Origin: Ruminiclostridium sp.
GTDB taxonomy: Bacteria > Bacillota > Clostridia > Oscillospirales > Ruminococcaceae
Assembly (NCBI GenBank): GCA_017935365.1
Contig: JAGBHT010000028.1
Coordinates: 18,579 to 82,578 of the forward strand
Length of the DNA stretch: 64,000 nt
Reading direction: 5' to 3'
Shown piece after piece: positions 17,515-27,353 of this stretch. The translations under genes were made by a program, and so were the position numbers. Each line of letters starts with the position of its first letter. Positions within the stretch are counted from its first letter, which is position 1. Under the pieces are notes generated by a model, which was not told the origin of the DNA, made no database searches, and worked only from the letters and a program-made list of their open reading frames with translations.

Positions 17515-18771
17515 TTACTTGATGCCTGTTATCTTGCCTGCTATCGCACTTGCCGCCGCAACTGCCGGGCTTGCAAGATAAACCTCGCTGTCAACGTGTC
17601 CCATTCTGCCGACAAAGTTTCTGTTTGTGGTAGAAATCGCACGCTCGCCTGCCGCAAGTATACCCATGTGACCGCCGAGGCAGGGACCGCAGGTAGGAGT
17701 AGAAAGTACGCAACCTGCATTTACGAATATCTCTGCAAGACCTTCCTTGATGCACTGAAGGTAAACCTTCTGAGTACCGGGGATAACGATACATCTTACG
17801 CCCTTTGCAATGTGCTTATCCTTGAGTATTTCAGCGGCGATACGCATATCGCTTATTCTGCCGTTTGTACATGAGCCGATTACAGCCTGGTCGATCTTTA
17901 TGTCTTCTGTTATCTCGTCAACTGTCTTTGTGTTTTCAGGCAGATGAGGGAATGAAACCGTCTGCTTTATTGTTGACAGATCAATGTCGATAACTCTTGA
18001 ATATACTGCGTCATCGTCAGCCTTGAAAATATCAAAGTCACGGTCTGCTCTTTCCTTCATATATGCCATTGTTATCTCGTCAACTTCAAATATACCATTC
18101 TTTGCGCCGGCTTCGATAGCCATATTTGCGATACAAAGTCTGTCGTCTATCGAAAGGCTCTTCAGTCCTTCGCCTGTAAATTCCATAGACTGATAAAGTG
18201 CGCCGTCAACGCCTATCATACCGATTATGTGAAGAATAACGTCCTTACCGCTTACATACTTATTGAGCTTGCCTGTAAGGTTGAACTTTATAGCGGAGGG
18301 AACCTTGAACCACGCTTCGCCTGTTGCCATACCTGCCGCCATATCGGTCGAACCTACACCGGTCGAGAATGCGCCGAGTGCGCCGTATGTACAGGTGTGG
18401 CTGTCTGCGCCTATGCACAGCTCGCCGGGACCTATAAGACCTTTTTCGGGGAGAAGTGCGTGTTCGATGCCCATATCGCCTACATCATAATAATTTGTAA
18501 TATCATATTTTCCTGCGAACTCTCTGCACTGCTTGCACTGAGTAGCCGCCTTGATATCCTTGTTGGGTGTGAAGTGATCCATTACAAGAGAGATCTTATC
18601 CTTGTTGAACACACCGCCGAAACCCGCCTTGTTGAACTCGTTTATCGCAACTGGGCTTGTAATGTCGTTACCGAGTACCATATCGAGCTTTGCTCTTATC
18701 AGCTGTCCCTCTCTTACGCTTTCAAGTCCTGCGTGCTTTGCCAGTATCTTCTGGCTCATAGTCATGCCCAT
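17515..18771 (-). CDS. leuC: 3-isopropylmalate dehydratase large subunit
   Basis: A 418-residue aconitase-family 4Fe-4S enzyme that interconverts 2- and 3-isopropylmalate. The ATG at 18771 ([10 protein letters not shown]) follows AGGCAGGA by 7 nt. Cluster ligands are in VIGSCTNGR and [11 protein letters not shown]; substrate motifs include [23 protein letters not shown]. The size is of the short, two-subunit class. It acts as a heterodimer with leuD. Cytoplasmic. Confidence 0.96.
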   Translation of the reverse strand: MGMTMSQKILAKHAGLESVREGQLIRAKLDMVLGNDITSPVAINEFNKAGFGGVFNKDKISLVMDHFTPNKDIKAATQCKQCREFAGKYDITNYYDVGDMGIEHALLPEKGLIGPGELCIGADSHTCTYGALGAFSTGVGSTDMAAGMATGEAWFKVPSAIKFNLTGKLNKYVSGKDVILHIIGMIGVDGALYQSMEFTGEGLKSLSIDDRLCIANMAIEAGAKNGIFEVDEITMAYMKERADRDFDIFKADDDAVYSRVIDIDLSTIKQTVSFPHLPENTKTVDEITEDIKIDQAVIGSCTNGRISDMRIAAEILKDKHIAKGVRCIVIPGTQKVYLQCIKEGLAEIFVNAGCVLSTPTCGPCLGGHMGILAAGERAISTTNRNFVGRMGHVDSEVYLASPAVAAASAIAGKITGIK

Positions 18772-18839
18772 GTGTTGTTCCTGCCTTTCTGACTTCTGCC
18801 CCATATAGAGGCTGTATATCTCATAATTATTTCCGTTTA

Positions 18840-19313
18840 TCAGTCACGTTCAAGAGCTGAGATACCTGTTCTCACAAGCTCCTTTACGCCATAGGGCTGT
18901 AACAGTCCTATGAACGAATCTATCTTTTCGGGTTCGCCCGTAAGCTCAAGCATAAGTCTGCTTTCGGCTACGTTTACAACCTTTGCTCTGAAAAGGTTTG
19001 CGATCTCGATCACCGGCTGACGTGACGCAGGGCCGTTACCGACCTTCATAATGATATGCTCACGGCATACGGCATCGCGCAGTACCTTTACTTCCGATAC
19101 GTCATAGAGCTTGCGGAGCTGTTTTACCAGCTGTTCCATCACGCCCTCGTCGCCCTCTGCGACTATTGTCATACGGGAAATACCGAGGTTTTCGGTTTCC
19201 GCAACGTTAAGACTTATTATATTATATCCTCTGCGGCTGAACAGACCTGTTACTCTGCCGAGTACGCCGATACCGTTGTTCACGCAGACGGAAATTACGT
19301 TTCTCTCTGTCAT
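18840..19313 (-). CDS. ilvN: Acetolactate synthase small (regulatory) subunit
   Basis: A 157-residue protein with an N-terminal ACT domain ([27 protein letters not shown]) and the C-terminal half typical of IlvN/IlvH ([33 protein letters not shown]). It gives valine feedback control of the catalytic subunit encoded 14 bp upstream. GGAGG precedes the ATG. Length is normal. Confidence 0.95.
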   Translation of the reverse strand: MTERNVISVCVNNGIGVLGRVTGLFSRRGYNIISLNVAETENLGISRMTIVAEGDEGVMEQLVKQLRKLYDVSEVKVLRDAVCREHIIMKVGNGPASRQPVIEIANLFRAKVVNVAESRLMLELTGEPEKIDSFIGLLQPYGVKELVRTGISALERD

Positions 19314-19327
19314 TTTTCTGCCTCCGT

Positions 19328-21031
19328 TCAGTCGTCGATCTCTATCTCAAGGATAGGCTCTGTTATGGATTTTCCTGCGGGTACCATAGGCAGAACGTTT
19401 ATATCCTTGTCAATTCTTGCTTCTATAAGTACAGGAGCTGTCTTTGAAACCTCAAGAGCCTCACGCAGTATCTCTTCGCACTTGTCCTCGCTGTCTATAA
19501 CAAACGACTTTATGCCGAACGCCTCGCCTAGCTTCATATAGTCTGTCGGGCGGTCGAGCGTTGTCTGTGAAAATCTCTTTCCGTAGAACAATCTCTGCCA
19601 CTGGCGTACCATACCGAGAACGTTATTGTTTATAACAAGCTCAACAACGGGTATATTGTGCTTTGATAATGTTACAAGCTCGTTTAAGTTCATATGGAAA
19701 CTTCCGTCGCCTGCAACGTTTACGACTGTCTTGTCGGGATTGCCGCACTTTGCACCGATAGCCGCGCCAAGACCGTATCCCATAGTACCGAGACCGCCGC
19801 TTGTGATAAGCTGGTGTGGGTGCTTGTATGCGTAATACTGAGCCGCCCACATCTGTGACTGACCTACTTCGGTCGCAATAAGCGCTTCGCCGTTTGTCAG
19901 CTTGTCAAGCGTTTCTATAAGGTGCTGAGGGGTCAGCGTAAGCTCCTCTGTGCCCTTCTGTCTGCACTCATACTGCTTTTCCCACGCCTTTATCCTGCCA
20001 ATCCAGTCGGTGTGCGACTGCTGAGGGATTATCTTTATCAGCTTTTTCATCACATCGGTGCTGTCGCCGATAACCTGATGATAAACCTTGATATTCTTGT
20101 TTATTTCGGCAGGGTCGATATCTATATGGAGAACCTTTGCGTCGGGCGCAAAAGTCTTAGGATTACCTATTACTCTGTCGGAAAATCTCGTACCCACAGC
20201 AATGAACAGATCGCAGTTCTTTATAGCCTCTGCCGCTGTCTTTGTTCCGTGCATACCGAGCATACCCATATATCTGCTGTCGGTTTCGTCAAAGCTTCCC
20301 TGTCCCATAAGCGAAGATGATACAGGAGCGTCTATAAGCTCTGCAAAAGCCTTTAATGTCTTTGCACCGTCGTCGCCGTAGATACCGCCGCCTGTGTAGA
20401 GGAACGGACGTTCTGCGCTCTTTATAAGCTCTGCCGCCTTTGCTATGCAGTCGTCCTGGTGCATAGTTACATTTACGGTATAAGGCTTCAAGGGCTTGTT
20501 TACAAACTCAGCCTTCTGTGCCGTTATATCCTTGGGAACATCGACAAGAACGGGACCTTTTCTGCCACTTCCTGCTATGTAGAATGCTTCACGCAGTGTA
20601 TCGGCGAGCTTGTTTACGTCCTTTACTATGAAATTATGCTTTGTTATCGGCATTGTAATGCCTGTTATATCAACTTCCTGGAAGCTGTCAAGTCCTAAAA
20701 GCGAGCAGGCAACGTTACCCGTAATAGCTACCATAGGAACGCTGTCCATATATGCCGTTGCGATACCTGTTACAAGGTTTGTCGCACCGGGACCCGATGT
20801 AGCTATAACAACGCCTGTCTTGCCCGTCGAACGTGCATAACCGTCAGCAGCGTGACTTGCGCCCTGCTCGTGCGCTGTCAGAACGTGATGTATTTTGTCG
20901 CTGTAATTGTATAAGCTGTCATAGATATTCAGAACTGCGCCGCCGGGATAACCGAAAACGGTGTCAACGCCCTGCTCTATCAGACATTCGCAGATTATAT
21001 CTGCACCCGTCAGATTTCTCATTTCTTTCAT
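19328..21031 (-). CDS. ilvB: Acetolactate synthase large (catalytic) subunit
   Basis: A 567-residue thiamine-diphosphate enzyme making acetolactate or acetohydroxybutyrate, the first common step of branched-chain amino acid synthesis. Seen: VFGYPGGAVLNIYD, the catalytic Glu in LTAHEQGASHAADGYAR, the FAD region GMLGMHGTKTAAEAI, and the ThDP/Mg motif GDGSFHMNLNEL...NNNVLGMV. The start at 21031 is followed three codons later by another ATG; both have AAGGA-like sites. First gene of ilvB-ilvN-leuC-Dabb-leuD-GNAT-leuB behind a near-perfect promoter; no T-box or long leader is present. Confidence 0.97.
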   Translation of the reverse strand: MKEMRNLTGADIICECLIEQGVDTVFGYPGGAVLNIYDSLYNYSDKIHHVLTAHEQGASHAADGYARSTGKTGVVIATSGPGATNLVTGIATAYMDSVPMVAITGNVACSLLGLDSFQEVDITGITMPITKHNFIVKDVNKLADTLREAFYIAGSGRKGPVLVDVPKDITAQKAEFVNKPLKPYTVNVTMHQDDCIAKAAELIKSAERPFLYTGGGIYGDDGAKTLKAFAELIDAPVSSSLMGQGSFDETDSRYMGMLGMHGTKTAAEAIKNCDLFIAVGTRFSDRVIGNPKTFAPDAKVLHIDIDPAEINKNIKVYHQVIGDSTDVMKKLIKIIPQQSHTDWIGRIKAWEKQYECRQKGTEELTLTPQHLIETLDKLTNGEALIATEVGQSQMWAAQYYAYKHPHQLITSGGLGTMGYGLGAAIGAKCGNPDKTVVNVAGDGSFHMNLNELVTLSKHNIPVVELVINNNVLGMVRQWQRLFYGKRFSQTTLDRPTDYMKLGEAFGIKSFVIDSEDKCEEILREALEVSKTAPVLIEARIDKDINVLPMVPAGKSITEPILEIEIDD

Positions 21032-21088
21032 TCCTTTTTCTTTCCACTTGAATTATTTATAGTCACGGATAAAAAATCCTATCGTTTT

Positions 21089-21117
21089 ATTTTAACACTA
21101 TATAGCGTTTTTGTCAA
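21089..21117 (-). promoter_or_regulatory. Promoter of the ilv-leu operon
   Basis: On the minus strand: TTGACA (21112-21117), a 17-nt spacer, TAAAAT (21089-21094). The leader is only about 50 nt, with a small GGAT/ATCC hairpin. This would be a strong promoter by sequence. Confidence 0.85.
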
Positions 21118-21142
21118 TGGTGAAACCGCATTATAAAGCAAG

Positions 21143-21167
21143 AAAGGGACACCGCAAGGTGTCCTTT
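21143..21167 (-). terminator. Terminator after the SpoIID-domain gene
   Basis: Stem AAAGGACACC / GGTGTCCCTTT with a 4-nt loop, followed on the minus strand by a T-rich stretch (CTTTCTTGCTTT). It lies 11 nt after the stop at 21178. Confidence 0.75.
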
Positions 21168-21177
21168 CGTAATATTC

Positions 21178-22425
21178 TCAGTGTATCTCCACGCCTGTGA
21201 AGTAATGCTGTAATATCTGCTTATAAGTATAGCCGTTTTCGGCAAGCGCCTTTGCGCCGTACTGTGACATACCGACGCCGTGACCGTGACCGTAAGTTGT
21301 GAAGATGAACTTATCGCTGTTTTTATCGTATTTCAGCTCAAAAGCCGCACTCTTCAGTGAATAGCCGAGCACCGTTTCTCTTATCACTCTGCCGTCTATC
21401 GTTTTGCCGTTGGCTTTTGTCATACCTCCGACAGATATTGACGTTACCCAACCGTGTTCCCTGTCATTAAGTCTTGAGTTGATTTTAAACCATGTGGAAG
21501 GATCGCCGGTAAGGGTAATACCGAGAGTATTCTGTACCGCATTCTTCATATAGTCCGAAGAATAGCTGTCGGTACTTCCCCAGTTCGGGTCGGTCGTCTT
21601 GTCAAGCGGACAGTCAACGCTCACAAGGTACGGATAATCAACGCCCCATACATTCTTTGCGCTGTTGGTATAACCGCACGACGACGCAAAGAACACGCTC
21701 TGTATCATCTCACCATTATAATAGATGGCTTCGCCGAGCACTTCGTCAACAAGCTTGTATATCCTGTCGTAAACGTCGGTTTTAAGCGCGGTTGTCGGGC
21801 GCAGACCCATTTCATTCTGCTTTTTGATATATGTATACTCGGCTACCGCCTGTGCCTTTACCGCTTCATCGGGGAACTCATTCCATATCTCGCCGACTAC
21901 CGCTCTTGCGATTATCTCCCTTGCACCTGCCGTGTAATACGAGCCTGTTACCTGGTCGTATACGGTGAGCTGTTCCTCATCGGAATCAGGCGCAGGTGCC
22001 GATGCAGATGTCGTTGCCGCTGTTGTGGTTGTAGTCGTTTCGGGAGCAGGGGTTGTTGCCGCAGTCGTTGTGGTTGTTGCAACGGTCGTTGTTTCGGGAA
22101 CTACAACGGCATTATCGACCGATGTTGCCGCGGGTGCCACTATGCGTTTCTTTGTTGTGGTAGTGGTAGTTTCTGTCGTGGTTGCCGCTGTCGTCTGTGC
22201 CTTAACGTCACCGAGCGCGGGCTTCTTGTCGCTCTGAAGTTTTATAGTTGTGGTTTCGGGAGTTTTCTGCGTCTGCTCAGGTGTTGTCACATCGGGTATG
22301 GATACTTCTATCTCTCTGTCGTTGTCTGCACTGACGTGTACTACCTGGACTATTCCGAACAGGTATATGTATATGCAGGCTATTACAAGCGCCAGCAGTA
22401 TCTTGCCTATAGATGCCTTCTGCAT
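21178..22425 (-). CDS. SpoIID/LytB domain protein with Thr-rich linker
   Basis: A 415-residue protein; the ATG at 22425 follows AAAGGAG. It has a membrane segment at about 9-30, a long Thr/Ala-rich linker (about 45-165, many ETTTT and TTTAATT runs), and a C-terminal SpoIID/LytB domain (AREIIARAVVGEIWNEFPDEAVKAQAVAEYTYI; SSCGYTNSAKNVWG; GHGVGMSQYGAKALAENGYTYKQILQHYF). SpoIID is a peptidoglycan lytic transglycosylase used in spore engulfment; LytB relatives modify amidases. The long linker suggests that it reaches through the wall of vegetative cells rather than being the classical SpoIID. It lies downstream of four sortase genes on the same strand. Confidence 0.87.
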   Translation of the reverse strand: MQKASIGKILLALVIACIYIYLFGIVQVVHVSADNDREIEVSIPDVTTPEQTQKTPETTTIKLQSDKKPALGDVKAQTTAATTTETTTTTTKKRIVAPAATSVDNAVVVPETTTVATTTTTAATTPAPETTTTTTAATTSASAPAPDSDEEQLTVYDQVTGSYYTAGAREIIARAVVGEIWNEFPDEAVKAQAVAEYTYIKKQNEMGLRPTTALKTDVYDRIYKLVDEVLGEAIYYNGEMIQSVFFASSCGYTNSAKNVWGVDYPYLVSVDCPLDKTTDPNWGSTDSYSSDYMKNAVQNTLGITLTGDPSTWFKINSRLNDREHGWVTSISVGGMTKANGKTIDGRVIRETVLGYSLKSAAFELKYDKNSDKFIFTTYGHGHGVGMSQYGAKALAENGYTYKQILQHYFTGVEIH

Positions 22426-22480
22426 CGGTACCACTCCTTTACATTTAACTTATTTATTCTTCTGGGTTGTCCGCTTACTG

Positions 22481-23593
22481 TTAATTTTCGTTATCGCTGT
22501 CAGCGGATATAAAAGAACTGTCTTTCTTGAATCCCTCTATCCATGCGGGGTCCCAGTATCTTCCGCTCCACTCTGTACCATAGTAGTAAAGCTCTCTCAT
22601 CGTCTTGCAAAGCTTGGGGTCGGGGTTGCGCTTGAAGCTTGCTATCTCATCTGACGTAAACTCGTCCGATTCGCCCTCGCGTACCTTTCGTGCGACAATT
22701 ACTATACGCATATCGTAAAGTCCGACCTCGAACTCGCAGGTAGACAGCGTAAGGAATTTATCGCCGTATTTCATATCAACGCCCGTGAAGAATTCACTTC
22801 TGTCAAGGCATTCCGATGTGAAGTAGTTGAACTCGTCCCTGTTTGCAAAGTTGAGAAGTGCGGGATAGTTGAACACATCGCCGTACTCTTCTCTTGTATT
22901 TAACAGCATTACCGAGAATATCTTGTATTTTGCCTTTTCGTACAACGTGTTGAACTCGATAACAGGGTGTGCTTTCAGAAACTCAAGGCTCTTGTCAAGG
23001 TCAACTCTTCTGTACTCGGTTATTTCGGCAAAGAAGTTTTCGGTACGCAGATTATGACCGTACAGTATCGTATTTGCAGATGTTTCGCCGGTGTTCTTGA
23101 ACTCGTTTTCGTAATCGGCAAATATTGTACCGTTCTTGCTCGGATTACCGTAAAAGTCTGTTTCAAGATAGTAGGTGTTGTCCGTACCCTGTACTACAGG
23201 ATAGTTTACATTAATGCCGTTTATGCTCAGCCAGCCTACAAAATCGTTGTTTATTGCGTAAAAAGGCGCATATTCGGTATTTATGGCTTTTTCCGGGAGC
23301 TTTTCTATCTCAGCGGCTGTCGGTTCGTGCTCACCAAGCTGTAAGATACTGCTGCGGTATTCGGCGCTCTCGCGCTTTGGCTTGAACAGATATGTATCTA
23401 TTATTATCAGCACCGCTACACACAAAGCGATTATAGATACAAGAAATACTATCTTTCTTATTATCTCACCTATGCTGTCACCTTTCCACGGTATCAGTCC
23501 CTTGAATATGGCAACGAATGCGTTTTCCTTTTTCTTTTTCTTCTTTTTCTTGTTCTTGTTTGATGATACTATGACCGACTTGTAATCAGGCAT
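22481..23593 (-). CDS. Class B sortase (1 of 4 in tandem)
   Basis: A 370-residue membrane transpeptidase. It has a very basic cytoplasmic N-terminus (a run of ten Lys near residues 14-22), the shared KGLIPWKGDSIGEIIRKIVFLVS segment leading into a membrane helix (about 45-67), then the sortase fold. Catalytic residues: His in LYGHNLR, Cys in LSTCEF, Arg in MRIVIVARK. Substrate-side motifs are NYPVVQGTDN and YYLETDFYG, as in SrtB. It should anchor surface proteins to the wall or polymerise them. It is the last of four related genes; no substrate gene adjoins it. Confidence 0.92.
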   Translation of the reverse strand: MPDYKSVIVSSNKNKKKKKKKKENAFVAIFKGLIPWKGDSIGEIIRKIVFLVSIIALCVAVLIIIDTYLFKPKRESAEYRSSILQLGEHEPTAAEIEKLPEKAINTEYAPFYAINNDFVGWLSINGINVNYPVVQGTDNTYYLETDFYGNPSKNGTIFADYENEFKNTGETSANTILYGHNLRTENFFAEITEYRRVDLDKSLEFLKAHPVIEFNTLYEKAKYKIFSVMLLNTREEYGDVFNYPALLNFANRDEFNYFTSECLDRSEFFTGVDMKYGDKFLTLSTCEFEVGLYDMRIVIVARKVREGESDEFTSDEIASFKRNPDPKLCKTMRELYYYGTEWSGRYWDPAWIEGFKKDSSFISADSDNEN

Positions 23594-23628
23594 TTATGTT
23601 ACCTTCCTTTTGAAATTGTGTTTTTATA

Positions 23629-24675
23629 TCAGCTGTTCTTTTTGGCTTTATAGCCCTTCAGCAATGCAGGATCCCATTTGCGTCCTCCCCATGAGCCGCC
23701 GTAAACGCTGTACCAGTAATCATAATAGAGAGGATCGGGATTTATCACCGTTTTGGAAACGTCAACGGACGGATCTTCGCCGTTCCTCACTCTTCTCGCA
23801 TAAAGGACGTATCTTATGTTCTTGCTCTTTCCGAAAGGAAAATCGCAAGTTGAGAGCGCTATTACCTCATCGCCGTATTTCAGATCGACCTGCGGTGTGA
23901 AGATAAAACTGCGGTCGAGAACCTGTGCGTAATAATCGATAAATTCCTGCTTGTTTTTGAAAGTGTACGGTGCAGTGTAATAGAATACCTCGCCGTCCTC
24001 TTCATCGACATTTACCTGCATCATGGCAAATATCTTGTACAGACCTTTTTCATATAATGTATCGAACTGTATCACAGGGTGGTTATCGTACATATCCCTG
24101 CCGTAATACAGGACATCGAACTTGTTTACATCGCGGAAAAAAGTCCCGTTTGACATATTGTGACCGTACAGAAGAATATTAGGCGAGCGGTAATCGCTTC
24201 CTATATGAGCGCAGTACTCGGCGGTGATACACCCCGAATAGCTGTATTCCCCGTAAAAGTCGTGCTTGAGCCAGTACATATTCTTTTCGTATACTTCCGC
24301 ATAATTGACAGGTTTAGTCGGATCAAAGCCTTTACTCTGCACTACCGGATAGTCTACATTGGTACCGTCGATTTTCAGCCATCCGACCATATCATGGTTT
24401 TTATCGTACCATTCTTTATATTCGGGCAGTATGGACGGTTTTCTCTTCTCCGTCACAACAGGTTCGGCAGGTATGTCCACCGTGAGAGGGCAGGTGTAAT
24501 CGATCATATCCGGCGGTATCGGCGTTTCGGTAAGCTTAAGTATCAGCATTATGCCGACCGCTATCAGCCATACCGTGCAGGCACCGAGCGCAAACCACAG
24601 TACCCATCCGCCTATAACAGGCTGTTTTGCCGCTTGTGGTGTTGCGGGCAGATTTTCATTGTGTTCTTCTTCCAA
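23629..24675 (-). CDS. Class B sortase (2 of 4 in tandem)
   Basis: A protein of about 348 residues. No ATG is available near the start; the best choice is a TTG at 24675 (LEEEHNENL...) with GGGAGG about 10 nt upstream; a TTG at 24708 has no ribosome site. A membrane segment lies at about 22-45, then the SrtB core: VGWLKIDGTNVDYPVVQ, His in LYGHNMSNG, Cys in LSTCDFPFG and Arg in IRYVLYARR. It is the most divergent of the four: it lacks the 'IIPWKGD' segment before the membrane helix and has an insert around YEKNMYWLKHDFYG. It lies immediately downstream of sortase 3. Confidence 0.88.
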   Translation of the reverse strand: MEEEHNENLPATPQAAKQPVIGGWVLWFALGACTVWLIAVGIMLILKLTETPIPPDMIDYTCPLTVDIPAEPVVTEKRKPSILPEYKEWYDKNHDMVGWLKIDGTNVDYPVVQSKGFDPTKPVNYAEVYEKNMYWLKHDFYGEYSYSGCITAEYCAHIGSDYRSPNILLYGHNMSNGTFFRDVNKFDVLYYGRDMYDNHPVIQFDTLYEKGLYKIFAMMQVNVDEEDGEVFYYTAPYTFKNKQEFIDYYAQVLDRSFIFTPQVDLKYGDEVIALSTCDFPFGKSKNIRYVLYARRVRNGEDPSVDVSKTVINPDPLYYDYWYSVYGGSWGGRKWDPALLKGYKAKKNS

Positions 24676-24708
24676 AACCTCACCGCCTCCCGTAACGTCA
24701 TACGTCAA

Positions 24709-25869
24709 TCAATAATAATCATAACCGTCGTCGTAATTGTCGCCGTTGTTATAATCGTATACCCCGTCCTGATCGTTTATGTCATCTATAAACGTGTAAC
24801 CGTCCTTTTCAGCGTCTTCGGCTGTATAGCTGAGCAGTTTTCTTCTGTCCCAGTTGCTCTGCGACCAGTCATAACCGCCGCCTATATTATCATATACCCA
24901 CTGCCAGCGCTTGACATAGGTATTTACCGTTGCCTTGCTTACATCAACATAGGTGCTTTCACCGGGACGTACCTTTCTTGCAAATATAGCAAGTCGTACA
25001 TTGTCCATATCCGAGCGGAAAGGCCAGTAGCAGGTAGACAGCGTAAGAATGTCGTCACCGTACTCTATATCAACATCGGTGAAAATATCGCTTCTGTCCA
25101 TAAGATCTATTATGAAGTGGTTGAAATCGTCACGTGAGGTGAAATCGTGCTTGTTGTTGTAGTTTGAATATACCTCGCCGTACTCCTCGTAGATATTGAA
25201 CAGACCTATACCGAATATCTTCCACTCTGCTTCTTCATAAAGAGTATTGAAAGTTATCGTGGGGTGATCCTTGTAGAACTGCATTGACGGTGAATCGTAA
25301 CTGTCGTATAGCGTTCTCCAGTATTCGCTCAGGCACGCAAAGAACGTACCTACAGCCATATTGTGACCGTACAGCACTAAATTGCCCGAATTTCCGTCTG
25401 GGGAAACCACACAGTTGCAGTCCATCATTACCGAGCCGCTCTTGCTGGGCTCGCGGTAAAAGTCGTGGGTCAGATAATAATCGTTGTCTGTACCCTTTAC
25501 AACGGGATAATCTATAGCCGTACCGTCTATTTTGAGATAACCCACCGTGTCGGGGTTTATCTCAAGAAGTTTCTTGAATGACGGCAGGACTTCCTTACCA
25601 GATCCGTTGTTGCCGCCGTCGGGAATATATATATCCGATATACCCTGGCTTCTCCACTGGTCACGGAACATCATGAATATATCCGATACAAGCGGTATCG
25701 CAGTAGCCAGGAATACAATCAGTGCTACAAGAAATACAAGCTTTCTTACTATTACGCCCGCTCCGTCGCCTTTCCACGGAATAATGCCCCTGATAAGTCT
25801 TTTCCAGAAACCGGGCTTTTTTGTAGCCACACCGTTACGGCGCGGATACTTCTCCATATATGTTGTCAT
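24709..25869 (-). CDS. Class B sortase (3 of 4 in tandem)
   Basis: A 386-residue protein with an AAGGAG site before its ATG. The basic N-terminus contains RGIIPWKGDGAGVIVRKLVFL, then a membrane helix (about 44-66). Core motifs: TVGYLKIDGTAIDYPVVKGTD, His in LYGHNMAVG, Cys in LSTCYWPF, Arg in VRLAIFARK. The C-terminus has an Asp/Tyr-rich acidic tail (DYNNGDNYDDGYDYY) absent from the other three. It is close in sequence to sortase 4, so the two look like a recent duplication. Confidence 0.92.
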   Translation of the reverse strand: MTTYMEKYPRRNGVATKKPGFWKRLIRGIIPWKGDGAGVIVRKLVFLVALIVFLATAIPLVSDIFMMFRDQWRSQGISDIYIPDGGNNGSGKEVLPSFKKLLEINPDTVGYLKIDGTAIDYPVVKGTDNDYYLTHDFYREPSKSGSVMMDCNCVVSPDGNSGNLVLYGHNMAVGTFFACLSEYWRTLYDSYDSPSMQFYKDHPTITFNTLYEEAEWKIFGIGLFNIYEEYGEVYSNYNNKHDFTSRDDFNHFIIDLMDRSDIFTDVDIEYGDDILTLSTCYWPFRSDMDNVRLAIFARKVRPGESTYVDVSKATVNTYVKRWQWVYDNIGGGYDWSQSNWDRRKLLSYTAEDAEKDGYTFIDDINDQDGVYDYNNGDNYDDGYDYY

Positions 25870-25896
25870 TTTTGCTCCTTAGTTTTGCCGCGTTGT

Positions 25897-27306
25897 TCAT
25901 TCGGTCTTGTCGGGGAATGAGTAGCCGTCACGCTTTGCGTCATCGGCTGAATAGCTGAGCAGTTTTCTTCTGTCCCATGTGCTCATAAACCAGTCATAGC
26001 CGTTGCTTACCTTATCATACACCCACTGCCAGCGTCTTACATAGGTATTTACTTCTGCCTTGCTGACATCGACGTCTTTGCTTTCGCCCTCGCGTATCTT
26101 TCTTGCGAACACGGCAAGTCTTACCGTTCTGTCACTGCCCTCATAAGGCCAGCAGCAGGTTGAAAGCGTCAGTATATCATCTCCGTACTTTAAATCAACA
26201 TCGGTGAAGATATCGCTTCTGTCCATTATATTTATCATAAAGTCGTTGAAATCATCTTCCGAGGAGAAGTCGTATTTCAGATTATAACCGTACACCTCGC
26301 CCCTTGACTCGTCAACGTTATATATGCCAAAGGCAAATATCTTCCACTCTGCCTGTTCATACAGCGTATCAAACCTGATGATCGGGTGCTCTTTATAGAA
26401 CGACTTAGAGCCTTCCGGGTACTGGTCATACATAGTACGCCAATATTCGTTCAGCGGGGCAAAAAATGTGCCGACAGCCATATTGTGACCGTAAAGTATA
26501 AGATTTCCCGAATGACCCTGAGGAGTTACCTTATTATGATAATCCATCATAATAGTGCCGCTCTTGCTCTCGTTCTTATAGAAATCATGAGTGAGATAAA
26601 AGTCGTTGTCTGTAGTCTTTACAACAGGATAATCTACAAGCGTACCGTCTATCCTGATATATCCGACTGTATCGGGGTTGATTTCAAGCAGTTTCTTGAA
26701 CGACGGAAGAATATCCATATTATCCTCAGGTACATCGGTATCGTCAAGCTTATACATCTGTGATACGCGGTTGCTTACCTGCTGGTCATTGAACATTGAA
26801 AGCAGCTCGCAAAGAAGCGGTATAGCTGTAGCAAGGAAAACTATCAAAGCAACTATAAATACGATTTTTCTTACTATAAGACCCGCATTGTCGCCTTTCC
26901 ACGGAATTATGCTCTTAGCCATACGATAGAAAATGTTGTGCTTCTTTTCAGGAGTTTTATCTTCGTTGCTTTCTGAGCTGCCGGTATCATCTGTGTCTTC
27001 GGCATCGAAAATCTCAGCCTCGTTTTCATCATCGGCTTCATATTCCTCGGCGCTTTCTTCCTCAAAAGCCGCCTGTTCGTCAGATACTTCGTCCGCGCCC
27101 GAAAGCTCTTCGGATATGCTTTCACCATCTTCCGTGCTGTCCTCGTAAGACGCTTCCTGTGACAGAACCTCTTTATCCAACATATCGTTTTCGTCTGTAC
27201 CTTCTTCAAGGCTCTCGGATATTGCCGCTTTTCTGTCTATATCGGCGAGTATCTCGTCAACGGTCTGTTTATCCGGGTCTTTTCTGAATTCGTTATCGTT
27301 TTCCAT
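25897..27306 (-). CDS. Class B sortase with long acidic N-terminal domain (4 of 4 in tandem)
   Basis: A 469-residue protein; the ATG at 27306 follows AAGGAG, and a longer frame overlapping pncC is rejected. Residues about 1-125 are strongly acidic and low-complexity (many Glu, Asp and Ser), on the cytoplasmic side of the membrane helix. Then comes SIIPWKGDNAGLIVRKIVF, the helix, and the SrtB core: TVGYIRIDGTLVDYPVVK, His in LYGHNMAVG, Cys in LSTCCWPYE, Arg in VRLAVFARK. An acidic cytoplasmic extension of this size is unusual for a sortase and may bind a partner. It is the first gene of the four. Confidence 0.92.
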   Translation of the reverse strand: MENDNEFRKDPDKQTVDEILADIDRKAAISESLEEGTDENDMLDKEVLSQEASYEDSTEDGESISEELSGADEVSDEQAAFEEESAEEYEADDENEAEIFDAEDTDDTGSSESNEDKTPEKKHNIFYRMAKSIIPWKGDNAGLIVRKIVFIVALIVFLATAIPLLCELLSMFNDQQVSNRVSQMYKLDDTDVPEDNMDILPSFKKLLEINPDTVGYIRIDGTLVDYPVVKTTDNDFYLTHDFYKNESKSGTIMMDYHNKVTPQGHSGNLILYGHNMAVGTFFAPLNEYWRTMYDQYPEGSKSFYKEHPIIRFDTLYEQAEWKIFAFGIYNVDESRGEVYGYNLKYDFSSEDDFNDFMINIMDRSDIFTDVDLKYGDDILTLSTCCWPYEGSDRTVRLAVFARKIREGESKDVDVSKAEVNTYVRRWQWVYDKVSNGYDWFMSTWDRRKLLSYSADDAKRDGYSFPDKTE

Positions 27307-27353
27307 AACTGTCTCCTTGCCTGACTGAGCGTTCACGCCCGATAGTCCTGCTG

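Noticed and set aside
21032..21110. T-box or leucine leader peptide before ilvB
   Set aside because: The leader is only about 50 nt with one tiny hairpin; no T-box sequence and no Leu-rich short frame.
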